DNA from: Aculops lycopersici
Lineage: Eukaryota; Arthropoda; Arachnida; Trombidiformes; Eriophyidae
Assembly (NCBI GenBank): GCA_015350385.1
Contig: WNKI01000002.1
Coordinates: 3,112,457 to 3,176,456 of the forward strand
DNA length: 64,000 nt
Reading direction: 5' to 3'
Under the pieces are notes generated by a model that saw only the letters and a program-made list of their open reading frames with translations, had not been told where the DNA came from and ran no database searches. Shown here piece after piece: positions 42,154 through 51,965 of this stretch (the first letter of the stretch is position 1; each line of letters opens with the position of its first letter). A program made the position numbers and the translations under genes.

Positions 42154-45100
42154 CTACGTTGGCTTCTTCGTTAAACCAATGCCACCTGTTTCTATCACAG
42201 GCTCAGTCAACTCGCAACAAGTCTCTCTATTTATCAGAGGAACAACGCAAATGCCGGCCAAACAAACGAGCAATACAATGTTCAACGATATGCTAACCCG
42301 CGAGGCTCTAACAATTTTCCGCCAGAAGGCCATAATTCTGGAGCTATACTCGTCGCTAGCGACAGCTCCAGTTGCATCCAGCGACGACGAGTTCTTTCCG
42401 GTTTTCTGGTTGGACTCGCCCCGCGCAGACTTGCTAGTGTTCTTCTTTTGTGCCTCACTACCACTTGTTGTCGATTTGGCCGACACCTTGATGCTTTTCT
42501 TCTTGCCAGATGAGGAAGCGTCGGCTCCGATGACCTTTTTCGTCGGTAAAATCCAGCTTATCAAAGACCAAGTTGCCGCTTCGCTGGTGTCCGCTTTTTG
42601 TTGGCTCTTCTTGCTCTTTGTCGAACCACTCGATTTCTTTGACTTGGACTTTTTCTGCTCTGTAGTCGAGCGATTCGCTTTCGTCGGCTTAGTTTCACGA
42701 TGTGAGCGTTGCACATCCGGTTTTGGCTCTTGGTCGGCTTCGATGGTTGACCCGAAAACATTTCTTTGCTCAATTTGGGCGGAAGTTGGTGATGAAGCCA
42801 ATTTGGTTGCGTTGGTTTTGGCGACTTCCGGTGATTTCTCGTCGGAATCAGCTCTAGCTCCTGTTTTTTCCTCTCCCTCTGAACCCTTCAAATCAACCTC
42901 AGCTAATGCTTCGTCTGACACACTAAACAACTGTTGGTTGTCATCGTCGTCGCCTTCGGCTATTTCGCCAGAGACGCACTCTGAGATATCAGCGGAAGTG
43001 AGCGCATCGTCGTCTTCCTTGCTGCTGTCTTGCTCGTCGCTTGGATCCGATGCTGTTATCTGCTCCAAACTTTGCTCGCAACTCTCATCCTGCTCCTTGA
43101 TGGACATTTCGCATCGGCTGATGCTCATTCTGAGCTCATTCAAAACCTGAGGCACTCGCTGGTCGGTTATATACTTGAGCCGATTCTTGAGCTCCCTAAC
43201 GCCCAATAGTAGGGCGTCACGTTGATCTGGTTCCAACATGGCGGCCAATAGGCGACACTTGAGCTCGAAGTCGTCAAATAAACGATAGTAGCTGGCGCGT
43301 TTTGAGTTGGTTAGTGTAGAGAAGCGCGATGAGGTTGAGCCAAGCGATAGTTGAGATCCGGAAATTGAGATGGCATCGTCGATGCTTGCCAAACTGGTGG
43401 ACATGCTGGCCTGTTGAGGGTGCAACAGGTTGCTTGTTGTTGTTAATTGACTCCTTGTGCCAGCAATTGGTTGCTCTAAATCGTCAGAAATCTCATTGAG
43501 TTCAAAGTATTCAATTAGATCCTCCAAACAATTCGAGTGCAAGTCGATGGGTTCTAACGGTTGAGCCGCAATGACCTCTTCGGTGCCATCCAACAGGTGG
43601 TTTGGCCTCAGAGCGTTCGAGAGTTTTGCCTCGGCAGTCGCGAGCCAATCTCTCAACTTCTGTTTTGACTCCTCGTAACTTTCCCAATTTTTCAATGTTT
43701 GCTCCATGAAATGAACCCTTTGCCTTGCGGTTGCCTGACACTCGCGATATTGGCGCTCAAGTGTCGAGCTCAACGAGCTTTGCTCCACTGTGGGTCCATT
43801 TTTTGGATCAAAAAATCGCTCATAAACCTGAATAACTTGAGGTAAATTGGCCGGTGACTTGTGTTGCTCCTCGAACAACTTGTCGGCTTCATTAATCCAT
43901 TGGATCAAAGACTCCACCTGATCGGCCTCACGCTTGAGCTTCCGGTATTCTCTGACCAACTCAACATTGAGCTTTCTTTTGCCTTCATCTGCATCAATCA
44001 ATTTGCTCATCTCGTCTAACTTCTTCAAAGTTATCTGAATTCTGTCGACCTCAAATTTACCCGGTCTGTTGGAGTCTTTGAGCAACTGACTTAACCTAAC
44101 ATTTGCCTGTTCGCTTCTCTCCTGCTCGCTATTCGCCGAAGATACTCTACTAAGACTATCAAGCTCAACTTCCGGTTCAACATTATCGATGGCCGGTGAC
44201 TTATTTTGTTGATCGCAATCTAGTAGCATGGATAAATAAACTAAAATTGGCTTTGAGTTGTTGTTCTCTGTGGTTAAAATAGATTGTTGTTTGAGATCAG
44301 AGGCACTAAATAGGATGGGCACGTTCAAATACTTTGAGGCCAAGTGGAAACAATGATCTAATCGCTCGTCGTCGTCCATAAGTTTCCAACATTTTCCCTC
44401 CGAGTTGGATAATAATAAGTTATGCTTGTCGGTTTCATTTTCAATATCATCTGTTGCTTCCGCTCTGATGGATTCCTGAGGTATAAGTTGCTTTAATATC
44501 ACCATTAGAACATCACCGTCGACTAAATTTGAGGTTAGATGGGTTAATTTTAAATTAAATCTCTGATTTATATGGTCAAGCAATCGATTTTTAGCCTCAA
44601 CTAAATTTTTCTGCGTAAACTCTTCCGCTTGGCCACCTAGTTTAGCGGGAGTCGAGGTTTTAGTTGTAATTTTGGTTTTGCTTTTACTCTGTTGCATTGA
44701 TGATTGAGGTTGTGTTTGTATCACTTGCTTGCCACCTGTTTGCCAAGCATTTGCGTCATTCATGACAGTGTCTTCAAGTTTGTTGGCTTGCGACAAGCGA
44801 GAGTTGCCATGTGTATTCTTGGATGTGGATGGGTGATTGATTGGTCCAGTAGGTGGGTTCATTTGGTCTACTAACAGTCGCTGTTGTTGTTGTTGATTTG
44901 CAAACGAGTTCTCGGCTTGACCACCACGAAACTTGAGCAGATTTTGTTCGAGTTGAAAGTTCAGAATAAGATTCCAGCATAGACCTAGAATAACATTTGG
45001 CTTACCACTAACAATATCCATCGGGTTGAGATTAATGAGTTGCATACCTGCGTTTTGTCGCAGATAATCAATGGCAATGGAGACATTGGACAGGTGTTTC

Positions 45101-48100
45101 AGTCTCGACGTTGGAGTGATGATCAATCTGTTGACATAAGATTGCTTGTCTCTATTCAATTTCTCATATTGACTCAGAAGCTCCTTGTCGTTGGTTAGTG
45201 CTGCCAGCAATCCGATTAACTTGATTCCATCGCGCAATTCCTCGACCAAATCGTGTCTTATTAGATTCGGACTAAAATGGTTAATCCAAGCCTTGAATAG
45301 CTTCTTCTGAGCCTCCACTTGGTTGCCCTTGATGTTGCCGATGTGTTTCTCAAAGTGTTCAATTGAACAAACTCTAAGACCGTCCTCGATCTTTGTGCTC
45401 TGGCTGGCCGGCGAGTGGAACGGCACAGGAGAGGAGTTTAAACGTGGACTTCTGGCTCTGGGTTGCTGATTTTGGTTGTTGCTGTTGTTATTGAAGAATT
45501 TACGCGTCAGCCTTGGCGAGGCCGGAAGTGAGCAAGCCCTTAGGCTGGTGCTATGCTGAGATTCAAGTGATTCCAATTGATTGACACTATGGTGTCCCAA
45601 ATCGGACATACGCTCGCTACTAACGGCGGCCGTGAATCTCGCTGGGTTGCGATTGTAGGTTGCATTGGTGTTATTTAAATCAGAATTTAAGCTTGAATTT
45701 GGATTATGGCACTGACGACATGAGATCCTGCCATCCTCACGGCCGCACCTATCACAATTGCAAGCTCCCATGTAGGCAACCTGGTTGACCACTATACCTG
45801 GAGTTAATTGCGTCGAGGTCTTGGTGGCCGAATCAACTCTCACGCCCTCGGGACTTGCGGTGCGACTGTAGAGGTCGACGGAATAATCGAGCGATCGGTT
45901 GGACAGACCGACAGAGTCAAGGTCGTTTGAGAGGTTAGAGTCAATGGAGGCGTTTGAAATTGAGATAGTTGGCGAGACAATTCCGTCAATCGATGAAATC
46001 TTCCCTCTGTTGACTAATTGGTTGTTTTGTATCCTCGATTTGTTGCTACCATTTCCGTCGCCGCTGCTGTTATTTTTTCCAACTTTACCTGAAAGTCGAT
46101 TGAGTGATCGGGATAGGAACGAAGTCGACTTTTCTTGCTGCTGTTGTCTTTTGCTTTTATCTTCTTTGGATGAGTTAGTTGTGGTTGGTGTTGGTGATTT
46201 GGTGTCTGTAGTTATATCAGCCTGTGAGCTGGACGACGAAAACAACCGCGAGGGCGATAGAAATTTTCTGTAACTTGGAATTTTGTTGCGATTGATTTCA
46301 GTAGTTTCGTTGGCGGATTTTGGACGCGAATCTGAATGAGAATTCTCGCAAGGTTGCTCATGAATTTCGACAATATTTTCATTGCGTAACCTCAAATGGG
46401 CGTCGCCGCTGCCACTTGATGGGGTTGCAAATGAGGTGCTTCTAGCGCGCAAATGCGGCAGTTGTGGCGCCGCCAATGACGATGAGGTTGAATTTGAGCA
46501 CCGGGATGAGGAGGATCTGCTTTCATTTGAAGCGTGCTGCTGTTGTCTCTGGGCCAAGTCGCGGCTTTCACTCGCAACAACTAGCTCGCCAACGCTACCT
46601 AGCGCCAGCTTAGTCTGCGGATTTGGCCGCATCTCCCATCGCCGCGGCTTGAACTGAGCTTGCTGCTTCTCGTCTCGGCCCCTAACATTGGAGTAGTTTT
46701 CAGATTGTGATGCCAGGTGAGTTTGGCGCTGAGCTTGCCGCTGCTGCTCGCGTTCGTGTCGCTTAGCCTCGGCACTTGTCATCCCTAGCAGACTAATGAA
46801 CTTGGGCGATTGTTTCTCAACTTGACGACGAGCTTGCGGTCTGTTACTCTCAATTAGATTATCTTCTGTTCGAGTTGGAGGAAGGAGTCGTTTTGTCACC
46901 TCGGATTCCTCTAGCAACCGATTAGGCGAAATCTTTTCACCGTCTCTGCTGCGATTGCCGCCGCTAAACCGGCCGGCCGACGATTCGGATGATTTACTGC
47001 CACTCGACGGCTCAGAGTCTTCTTCGCTTAAAACACACTTGGCCTTACCTGTGGGACCTTTGCTACTACTGCTACCAAACAACTCAGGCAAACTGATGGG
47101 CTCGAGTTTCGAAGATGAGCTGGATATTTTGGCAGACTTTTTGCCACTTCTAGCAAACGGCGACCTGGCGCCTTTTCGCTGCTTAACTTCCGTCGATGCC
47201 GCCGACGGTGACGACGTTGTTGTTGCCGCATCATTTGGTTTTGCCATACAATTGCACAAACAAAGCCGATGCAAGAGACATGACTCATCGTGTTTCATGT
47301 TTTCACTTTCACTCTGACTTTGTGTTGGATTTCCACGATTGCTCTCACTTAATTTCGGCTCCATCTCACCTGCGGTGGTTTTTGCGGCAGCATTCAACTG
47401 ATGAAGCTTGTCGCTTGGTGGTGACGGCGCCATACTGTTGCCACTAGGACTGCCGCTACTATGACTACCTTCACTGGCAATTGGATTAAACCTCGATCCG
47501 GACGAAATTTGCAACTGGCGCCTGCTTGCCGTGAGTAGCGACGAGCTTGCCGCCGTCGTGGTCTCCAGTCTTGGCACTTTAGTCGTCGCCGCTTTTGAAG
47601 CACTCGCTCCACTTACTCCGACTCCAAATCCCGTTGCTCTGCCAGACTTGACTTGCCTGTGGCGCTTTCGCTTGTTCCTGTTGTTGCTGTTGCCGCTATT
47701 GGTAACACCGCTGCCGCCGCCGGCGCCACTAGTGGTACTGTGGCCAATACTCTCCGCTTGACTAGGTAAATATTGCAAGGCTGCTAGGGACGGAATTGAA
47801 CACTTTGCTATATCCTTCAAAGCTCTCATATCATCAAGATAGTCTTTTGCCTTGTCTCTCGCCACCAAACAAAACGTCTCGTCGTCTTGCTCACTGGCCA
47901 ACCTGCTCACAATCTCATTGCTCACGCTGCCGCAAGCAATTGCTGTTTCTGTTTCTGTTTCTGTTTCTGTTTCTGTTTCTGTTTCTGTTTCTGTTACTGC
48001 TGCTGTTGCTGTCTCTTGTTGGTTGGGATAATAATGACCATGGCTGCACTTGGCATCAGGAATTGGAGCTTTTACTTTAGTCTCGCTTGGCCAGTCACTA

Positions 48101-50781
48101 GATGAGAGATGCGATGATAATGAGCTGCTATAATTACACTTGCAACAAAGAGATGGATTTATATCAACTAATGCAGTTGCGCTTGTTGATCGAAGACCAT
48201 CAGCTATATTGAACGCTGACTGAGCATGTAACTTGGATTCTTGCGCAACTTCAACTCCAACTTCAATCTTGGCTTCACCTTTAACCGCGAGCTCCGAGGT
48301 CGACGAAGCGGAGAAACGGAAATCCCGCTTGCAATTGCAAAGAATTCTAAACTCTGGATAGGCGCTAGCCGAAGTCGCTAAGCTACTACCGCCTAGCTCC
48401 GCAGAGTTTGTGTTATCACTATTGCTGTTGTTGTTTTGAGTTTCGGGGCGACTGTTTAAATTAGAACAACTGTATTCTTCTTCTTCTTCGTCTTCCTCTA
48501 CTTCTTCTTCTTCAATGTAATAGTCAACTTCCTCGTCTTCTCTACCGCCGCTGCTGGGCTTATTACTCAACAAAGACTCCTCCCCCTTGACCTCACTGGC
48601 TACACTCTCAATATCAAGTTTCTCTGCTTCTCTCTCTTGCGACTCTTTGTAATTCTCTTCAGCTGTCAAATCCTTCTCAACAAACTGACTACTCGTAGCT
48701 TGCTGGTGGTAGTGTCTTGCTATGCAATTTTCAATAAACAAATCTATATCCTCCTGTCGACTAAGTGATTCTTCTGAACTCAAACTCTTGCTCAAGTTCA
48801 AATTTATCTTATCACTTGAAAACTCACGCGTTGCATCGAAATGTTCCCCCCTCTCTCGGTCTTCTGCTAATTCAAGCAAACTCTCGTAGGACCACGACAA
48901 TGAGATCGCCGAGTTGTTGTCAGTTAGATTGCAACCCAAGTGACGAAGATTCTGCTCCTCCGTGAGTGAAATGGGAGCGGAAGTTGAGGCGCCAGCTATT
49001 TGCTCAAGCAAACAATTTGACGTTGCTGGTGTAATTGGATCCGATTCCTTTGTTGCTCTTATTCTAATTGGCTCAAATGGAGACTCGGCAAAGCTGGCCA
49101 ATGCACTGCCTCCAACAAGCTCGTCGTCGTCGCCGGAGTCGTCTAATTTTTCTCCACTCCCTTCGCTTCCAGATGACGACGAGAGTTCAACTTTTTGGAT
49201 TAAACTCAAAACTCCTCGTAGCGGTTTGTAGCTTAAGGCTGCAACTGACGAGTGTTTGCTTGTAATCGAGGTGGCGGTATTCTTTCGCACTCGTACCTGT
49301 TGCCTCTGGGGTCCGGCGAAGAGTCCTCCGCTTCTGCTGCTGTTGCTGCTCGGGTACTGTAGCTCTAGCGGCGAAGCTCCGCGTTGTTGCTGTCGGGATC
49401 TCGAGTCGTTACTAGCAATACTATGACCACTAACACTACCACTCACCTGTTGCTTGTTACCAGTTGTTGTCAATGAGTGAGAGTTGCTGACGAGATCTCG
49501 CTCAATGGCCAAGGAAGTCGAAAAAATTTCAGCCGATTCCCGGCTAATCTGCTGACGCTGATCTAGAAAAGTGCAATTTGATCTACAATAATAATCGTGG
49601 CTTCTGTTGGTGGCAACGTTGCACTCCCCGTTGCAAATCCTCGCCTTGCAATTGCAGTCGCCACAACCACCTGTTGCCTTAGATTTGCTCGCTTGCAAGC
49701 GGCAAAAGTTTTCGCTTCGCTGGCCCAATGAGTTTGCGTCCTCTCGCAACTCCACCTGTTGACTTTGTCGAGCTCGCTGCTGCTGCCCCTGCTCTAGTTT
49801 TCGCCTGCAACTTTGAGAACTGAGATACTCTTCTGCTGTTGCGATTGCGTTGACTTTATCGTCTATAAATAAATGACGACGATCACCTCCAGCGGTTTGT
49901 TGTCGTTGTGGTTGAGATAGTTGCTTTAAATGTGGCTGCAATTGGTTGCTGCGAAATGGATCGCTGTCGGTGTAGGTATTATGATAATTTTGATTGCCTC
50001 CTATTGTTTCTCCATTACCTAAGTCCAAACTCAAATTCGAATTTCGATTAGCAGGCGCAACAGGTTGCGGTTGCTGCCTAGATTGCGATTCAAATTGGCG
50101 CAACTTTCTCCTGTAACACTCGCCGAGTTTCTCCTTGAATTCAATCTGATACTTCAATTGCCGATCGTGGTCGTAGTAGCAGCCGCACTGCTCGTCGCCG
50201 GCCGCAATCTCTTTGCTTATGTAATAATCTAGAAGTAAAACTTTTGTTTCGTGCTCTGAGTCGCCTGCAACGGATAGAATATCGTCCGCTTGCAGGTGGT
50301 CGTTGTCGCTGTTCAAAATTGAAGCTCCAAGCTCATCGACATCCGCACTGTAGATAGAAAGAAACTCCTCGTTTAAATCTTGATCTCCTCCAATCTCTTG
50401 TCTAATGTTATTGTTATTATTATTATAAGAAGAAGAAGAAGAAGATTCCTCCACCTCAACTTCCGCTTCAGTTTCAGCTCCAGTTTCAGCTGATGAAGAT
50501 TTCAAATGATGATTCTCCAAAATTTTACCCTCCAAATTGTTGAGTAATTGTCGATTCAATATTTTAGTTATATTCCTCAATTCTTCGTTATTATTACCAG
50601 TTTGTTTGTATTGTTTACTAGATGAGCTTATGTTACCTGATGGTTGTGATGCAATTGGATAAATGTCAGTCTCTTTGTTTGAGTCTCGCTGGTTGCTCTT
50701 TGCATTAACTCTCTCCAAACGCGACTCGTAGATTCGAGATCCTCCATTGCTGCACTCAGGCGCCTGGTCTTGCTTTATCAT
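42154..50781 (-). CDS. Giant CH-CH-spectrin-like membrane protein (nesprin/calmin-like)
   Basis: A single uninterrupted frame of 2875 residues from the ATG at 50781. Residues 1 to about 1810 are low-complexity (Gln, Ser, Asn, Glu) with scattered Cys clusters. A first calponin-homology domain lies at about 1820-1940 (KLFKAWINHF, LRDGIKLIGLLAAL, LCWNLILNF) and a second at about 2052-2189 (NLVDGDVLMVILKQL); paired CH domains bind F-actin. Spectrin-like helices follow (about 2240-2395 and 2485-2580), then a Lys/Ser-rich stretch and one membrane segment near 2830-2850 (ISLNIVLLVCLAGICVVPLI), ending in a 25-residue tail with ETCCEL and a terminal KKPT. The order fits a nesprin-like or calmin-like protein tethering actin to a membrane, possibly the nuclear envelope. 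The tail lacks a clear KASH PPPX ending. Confidence 0.78.
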   Translation of the reverse strand: MIKQDQAPECSNGGSRIYESRLERVNAKSNQRDSNKETDIYPIASQPSGNISSSSKQYKQTGNNNEELRNITKILNRQLLNNLEGKILENHHLKSSSAETGAETEAEVEVEESSSSSSYNNNNNNIRQEIGGDQDLNEEFLSIYSADVDELGASILNSDNDHLQADDILSVAGDSEHETKVLLLDYYISKEIAAGDEQCGCYYDHDRQLKYQIEFKEKLGECYRRKLRQFESQSRQQPQPVAPANRNSNLSLDLGNGETIGGNQNYHNTYTDSDPFRSNQLQPHLKQLSQPQRQQTAGGDRRHLFIDDKVNAIATAEEYLSSQSCRRKLEQGQQQRARQSQQVELREDANSLGQRSENFCRLQASKSKATGGCGDCNCKARICNGECNVATNRSHDYYCRSNCTFLDQRQQISRESAEIFSTSLAIERDLVSNSHSLTTTGNKQQVSGSVSGHSIASNDSRSRQQQRGASPLELQYPSSNSSRSGGLFAGPQRQQVRVRKNTATSITSKHSSVAALSYKPLRGVLSLIQKVELSSSSGSEGSGEKLDDSGDDDELVGGSALASFAESPFEPIRIRATKESDPITPATSNCLLEQIAGASTSAPISLTEEQNLRHLGCNLTDNNSAISLSWSYESLLELAEDRERGEHFDATREFSSDKINLNLSKSLSSEESLSRQEDIDLFIENCIARHYHQQATSSQFVEKDLTAEENYKESQEREAEKLDIESVASEVKGEESLLSNKPSSGGREDEEVDYYIEEEEVEEDEEEEEYSCSNLNSRPETQNNNSNSDNTNSAELGGSSLATSASAYPEFRILCNCKRDFRFSASSTSELAVKGEAKIEVGVEVAQESKLHAQSAFNIADGLRSTSATALVDINPSLCCKCNYSSSLSSHLSSSDWPSETKVKAPIPDAKCSHGHYYPNQQETATAAVTETETETETETETETETAIACGSVSNEIVSRLASEQDDETFCLVARDKAKDYLDDMRALKDIAKCSIPSLAALQYLPSQAESIGHSTTSGAGGGSGVTNSGNSNNRNKRKRHRQVKSGRATGFGVGVSGASASKAATTKVPRLETTTAASSSLLTASRRQLQISSGSRFNPIASEGSHSSGSPSGNSMAPSPPSDKLHQLNAAAKTTAGEMEPKLSESNRGNPTQSQSESENMKHDESCLLHRLCLCNCMAKPNDAATTTSSPSAASTEVKQRKGARSPFARSGKKSAKISSSSSKLEPISLPELFGSSSSKGPTGKAKCVLSEEDSEPSSGSKSSESSAGRFSGGNRSRDGEKISPNRLLEESEVTKRLLPPTRTEDNLIESNRPQARRQVEKQSPKFISLLGMTSAEAKRHEREQQRQAQRQTHLASQSENYSNVRGRDEKQQAQFKPRRWEMRPNPQTKLALGSVGELVVASESRDLAQRQQQHASNESRSSSSRCSNSTSSSLAAPQLPHLRARSTSFATPSSGSGDAHLRLRNENIVEIHEQPCENSHSDSRPKSANETTEINRNKIPSYRKFLSPSRLFSSSSSQADITTDTKSPTPTTTNSSKEDKSKRQQQQEKSTSFLSRSLNRLSGKVGKNNSSGDGNGSNKSRIQNNQLVNRGKISSIDGIVSPTISISNASIDSNLSNDLDSVGLSNRSLDYSVDLYSRTASPEGVRVDSATKTSTQLTPGIVVNQVAYMGACNCDRCGREDGRISCRQCHNPNSSLNSDLNNTNATYNRNPARFTAAVSSERMSDLGHHSVNQLESLESQHSTSLRACSLPASPRLTRKFFNNNSNNQNQQPRARSPRLNSSPVPFHSPASQSTKIEDGLRVCSIEHFEKHIGNIKGNQVEAQKKLFKAWINHFSPNLIRHDLVEELRDGIKLIGLLAALTNDKELLSQYEKLNRDKQSYVNRLIITPTSRLKHLSNVSIAIDYLRQNAGMQLINLNPMDIVSGKPNVILGLCWNLILNFQLEQNLLKFRGGQAENSFANQQQQQRLLVDQMNPPTGPINHPSTSKNTHGNSRLSQANKLEDTVMNDANAWQTGGKQVIQTQPQSSMQQSKSKTKITTKTSTPAKLGGQAEEFTQKNLVEAKNRLLDHINQRFNLKLTHLTSNLVDGDVLMVILKQLIPQESIRAEATDDIENETDKHNLLLSNSEGKCWKLMDDDERLDHCFHLASKYLNVPILFSASDLKQQSILTTENNNSKPILVYLSMLLDCDQQNKSPAIDNVEPEVELDSLSRVSSANSEQERSEQANVRLSQLLKDSNRPGKFEVDRIQITLKKLDEMSKLIDADEGKRKLNVELVREYRKLKREADQVESLIQWINEADKLFEEQHKSPANLPQVIQVYERFFDPKNGPTVEQSSLSSTLERQYRECQATARQRVHFMEQTLKNWESYEESKQKLRDWLATAEAKLSNALRPNHLLDGTEEVIAAQPLEPIDLHSNCLEDLIEYFELNEISDDLEQPIAGTRSQLTTTSNLLHPQQASMSTSLASIDDAISISGSQLSLGSTSSRFSTLTNSKRASYYRLFDDFELKCRLLAAMLEPDQRDALLLGVRELKNRLKYITDQRVPQVLNELRMSISRCEMSIKEQDESCEQSLEQITASDPSDEQDSSKEDDDALTSADISECVSGEIAEGDDDDNQQLFSVSDEALAEVDLKGSEGEEKTGARADSDEKSPEVAKTNATKLASSPTSAQIEQRNVFGSTIEADQEPKPDVQRSHRETKPTKANRSTTEQKKSKSKKSSGSTKSKKSQQKADTSEAATWSLISWILPTKKVIGADASSSGKKKSIKVSAKSTTSGSEAQKKNTSKSARGESNQKTGKNSSSLDATGAVASDEYSSRIMAFWRKIVRASRVSISLNIVLLVCLAGICVVPLINRETCCELTEPVIETGGIGLTKKPT
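47943..47995. repeat. In-frame TTTCTG hexanucleotide repeat
   Basis: About eight TTTCTG units inside the CH-protein gene encode alternating Glu-Thr on the minus strand. The unit of six keeps the frame when copy number changes. Confidence 0.9.
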
Positions 50782-51626
50782 GAACTACTAGGTGCTTCTC
50801 AGTGGGTTTAATGTAAATGTGTTTAGTATAATTGCGTAAAGTTTATGGTCTAGTCTGTGGACGGCGACACACTTGTTGCTTGATGCCTGTACTCTTTTGT
50901 TCTTTCTTGGCTTTGGTCTAGATAGTGATGAAAATTAAATTCAATGTTGCTCCACTCAAATTGATGATGATTGATTGAAAGTTTCTCTTTACTTTTGCAA
51001 AAATGATATTTGTTGTCGCATTGTTTCTTCCTGAAAAATACGTTGAATAGATGTAATCTGCAACGAAAAGCGGTTACTCCAAAGGGGAGACATGATAAGG
51101 CTAGCAAATTTTTCACGTTAACCACGACGACGTCGACGGGAGAGAGACAGAGACTATGGTGATACACTAGCCGCCAAAGAGTCGTATGTAGCGGCTAGGA
51201 TTATCGCGGCGATGGCGGCAAAATATAACAACTCTACTCTCCCAAGCGATACGTCGTCAACTAGCACCACTGTGGCTTCTATCCAACAACAAGTGGTTGG
51301 TGTCTGTTGTTTTTGCCCACTCAGTGGGACACTGAATGAATGTTGTATGCGTCGTGATCGCCGTTGCAGTTGCAAGTTAGTTTGTTTGTTGGCTTGTTAG
51401 TTAGTTTGGCCAATATATTGTATCGACTCTCTATCTCGAGCGGAGCCAATTAAGTATCGATAAGTCTCGTGAAGCGGTCAGGGGAAACTAAAGCGTTTGG
51501 GGGTAGTAACATGAAACTTAGAGCAATAAAAAGTTGATTGTAGCTACTGAGGACGCGAACTATTAGGACGACATCGACAACGACGTTCATGTGATATCAT
51601 CTCTCGTTAGCTTGATGCATGACAAG

Positions 51627-51965
<339 letters not shown>

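Noticed and set aside
42179..43150. 323-codon plus-strand frame opposite the giant CH gene
   Set aside because: Antisense shadow of Ser/Glu/Asp-rich codons; the minus strand has clear domains.
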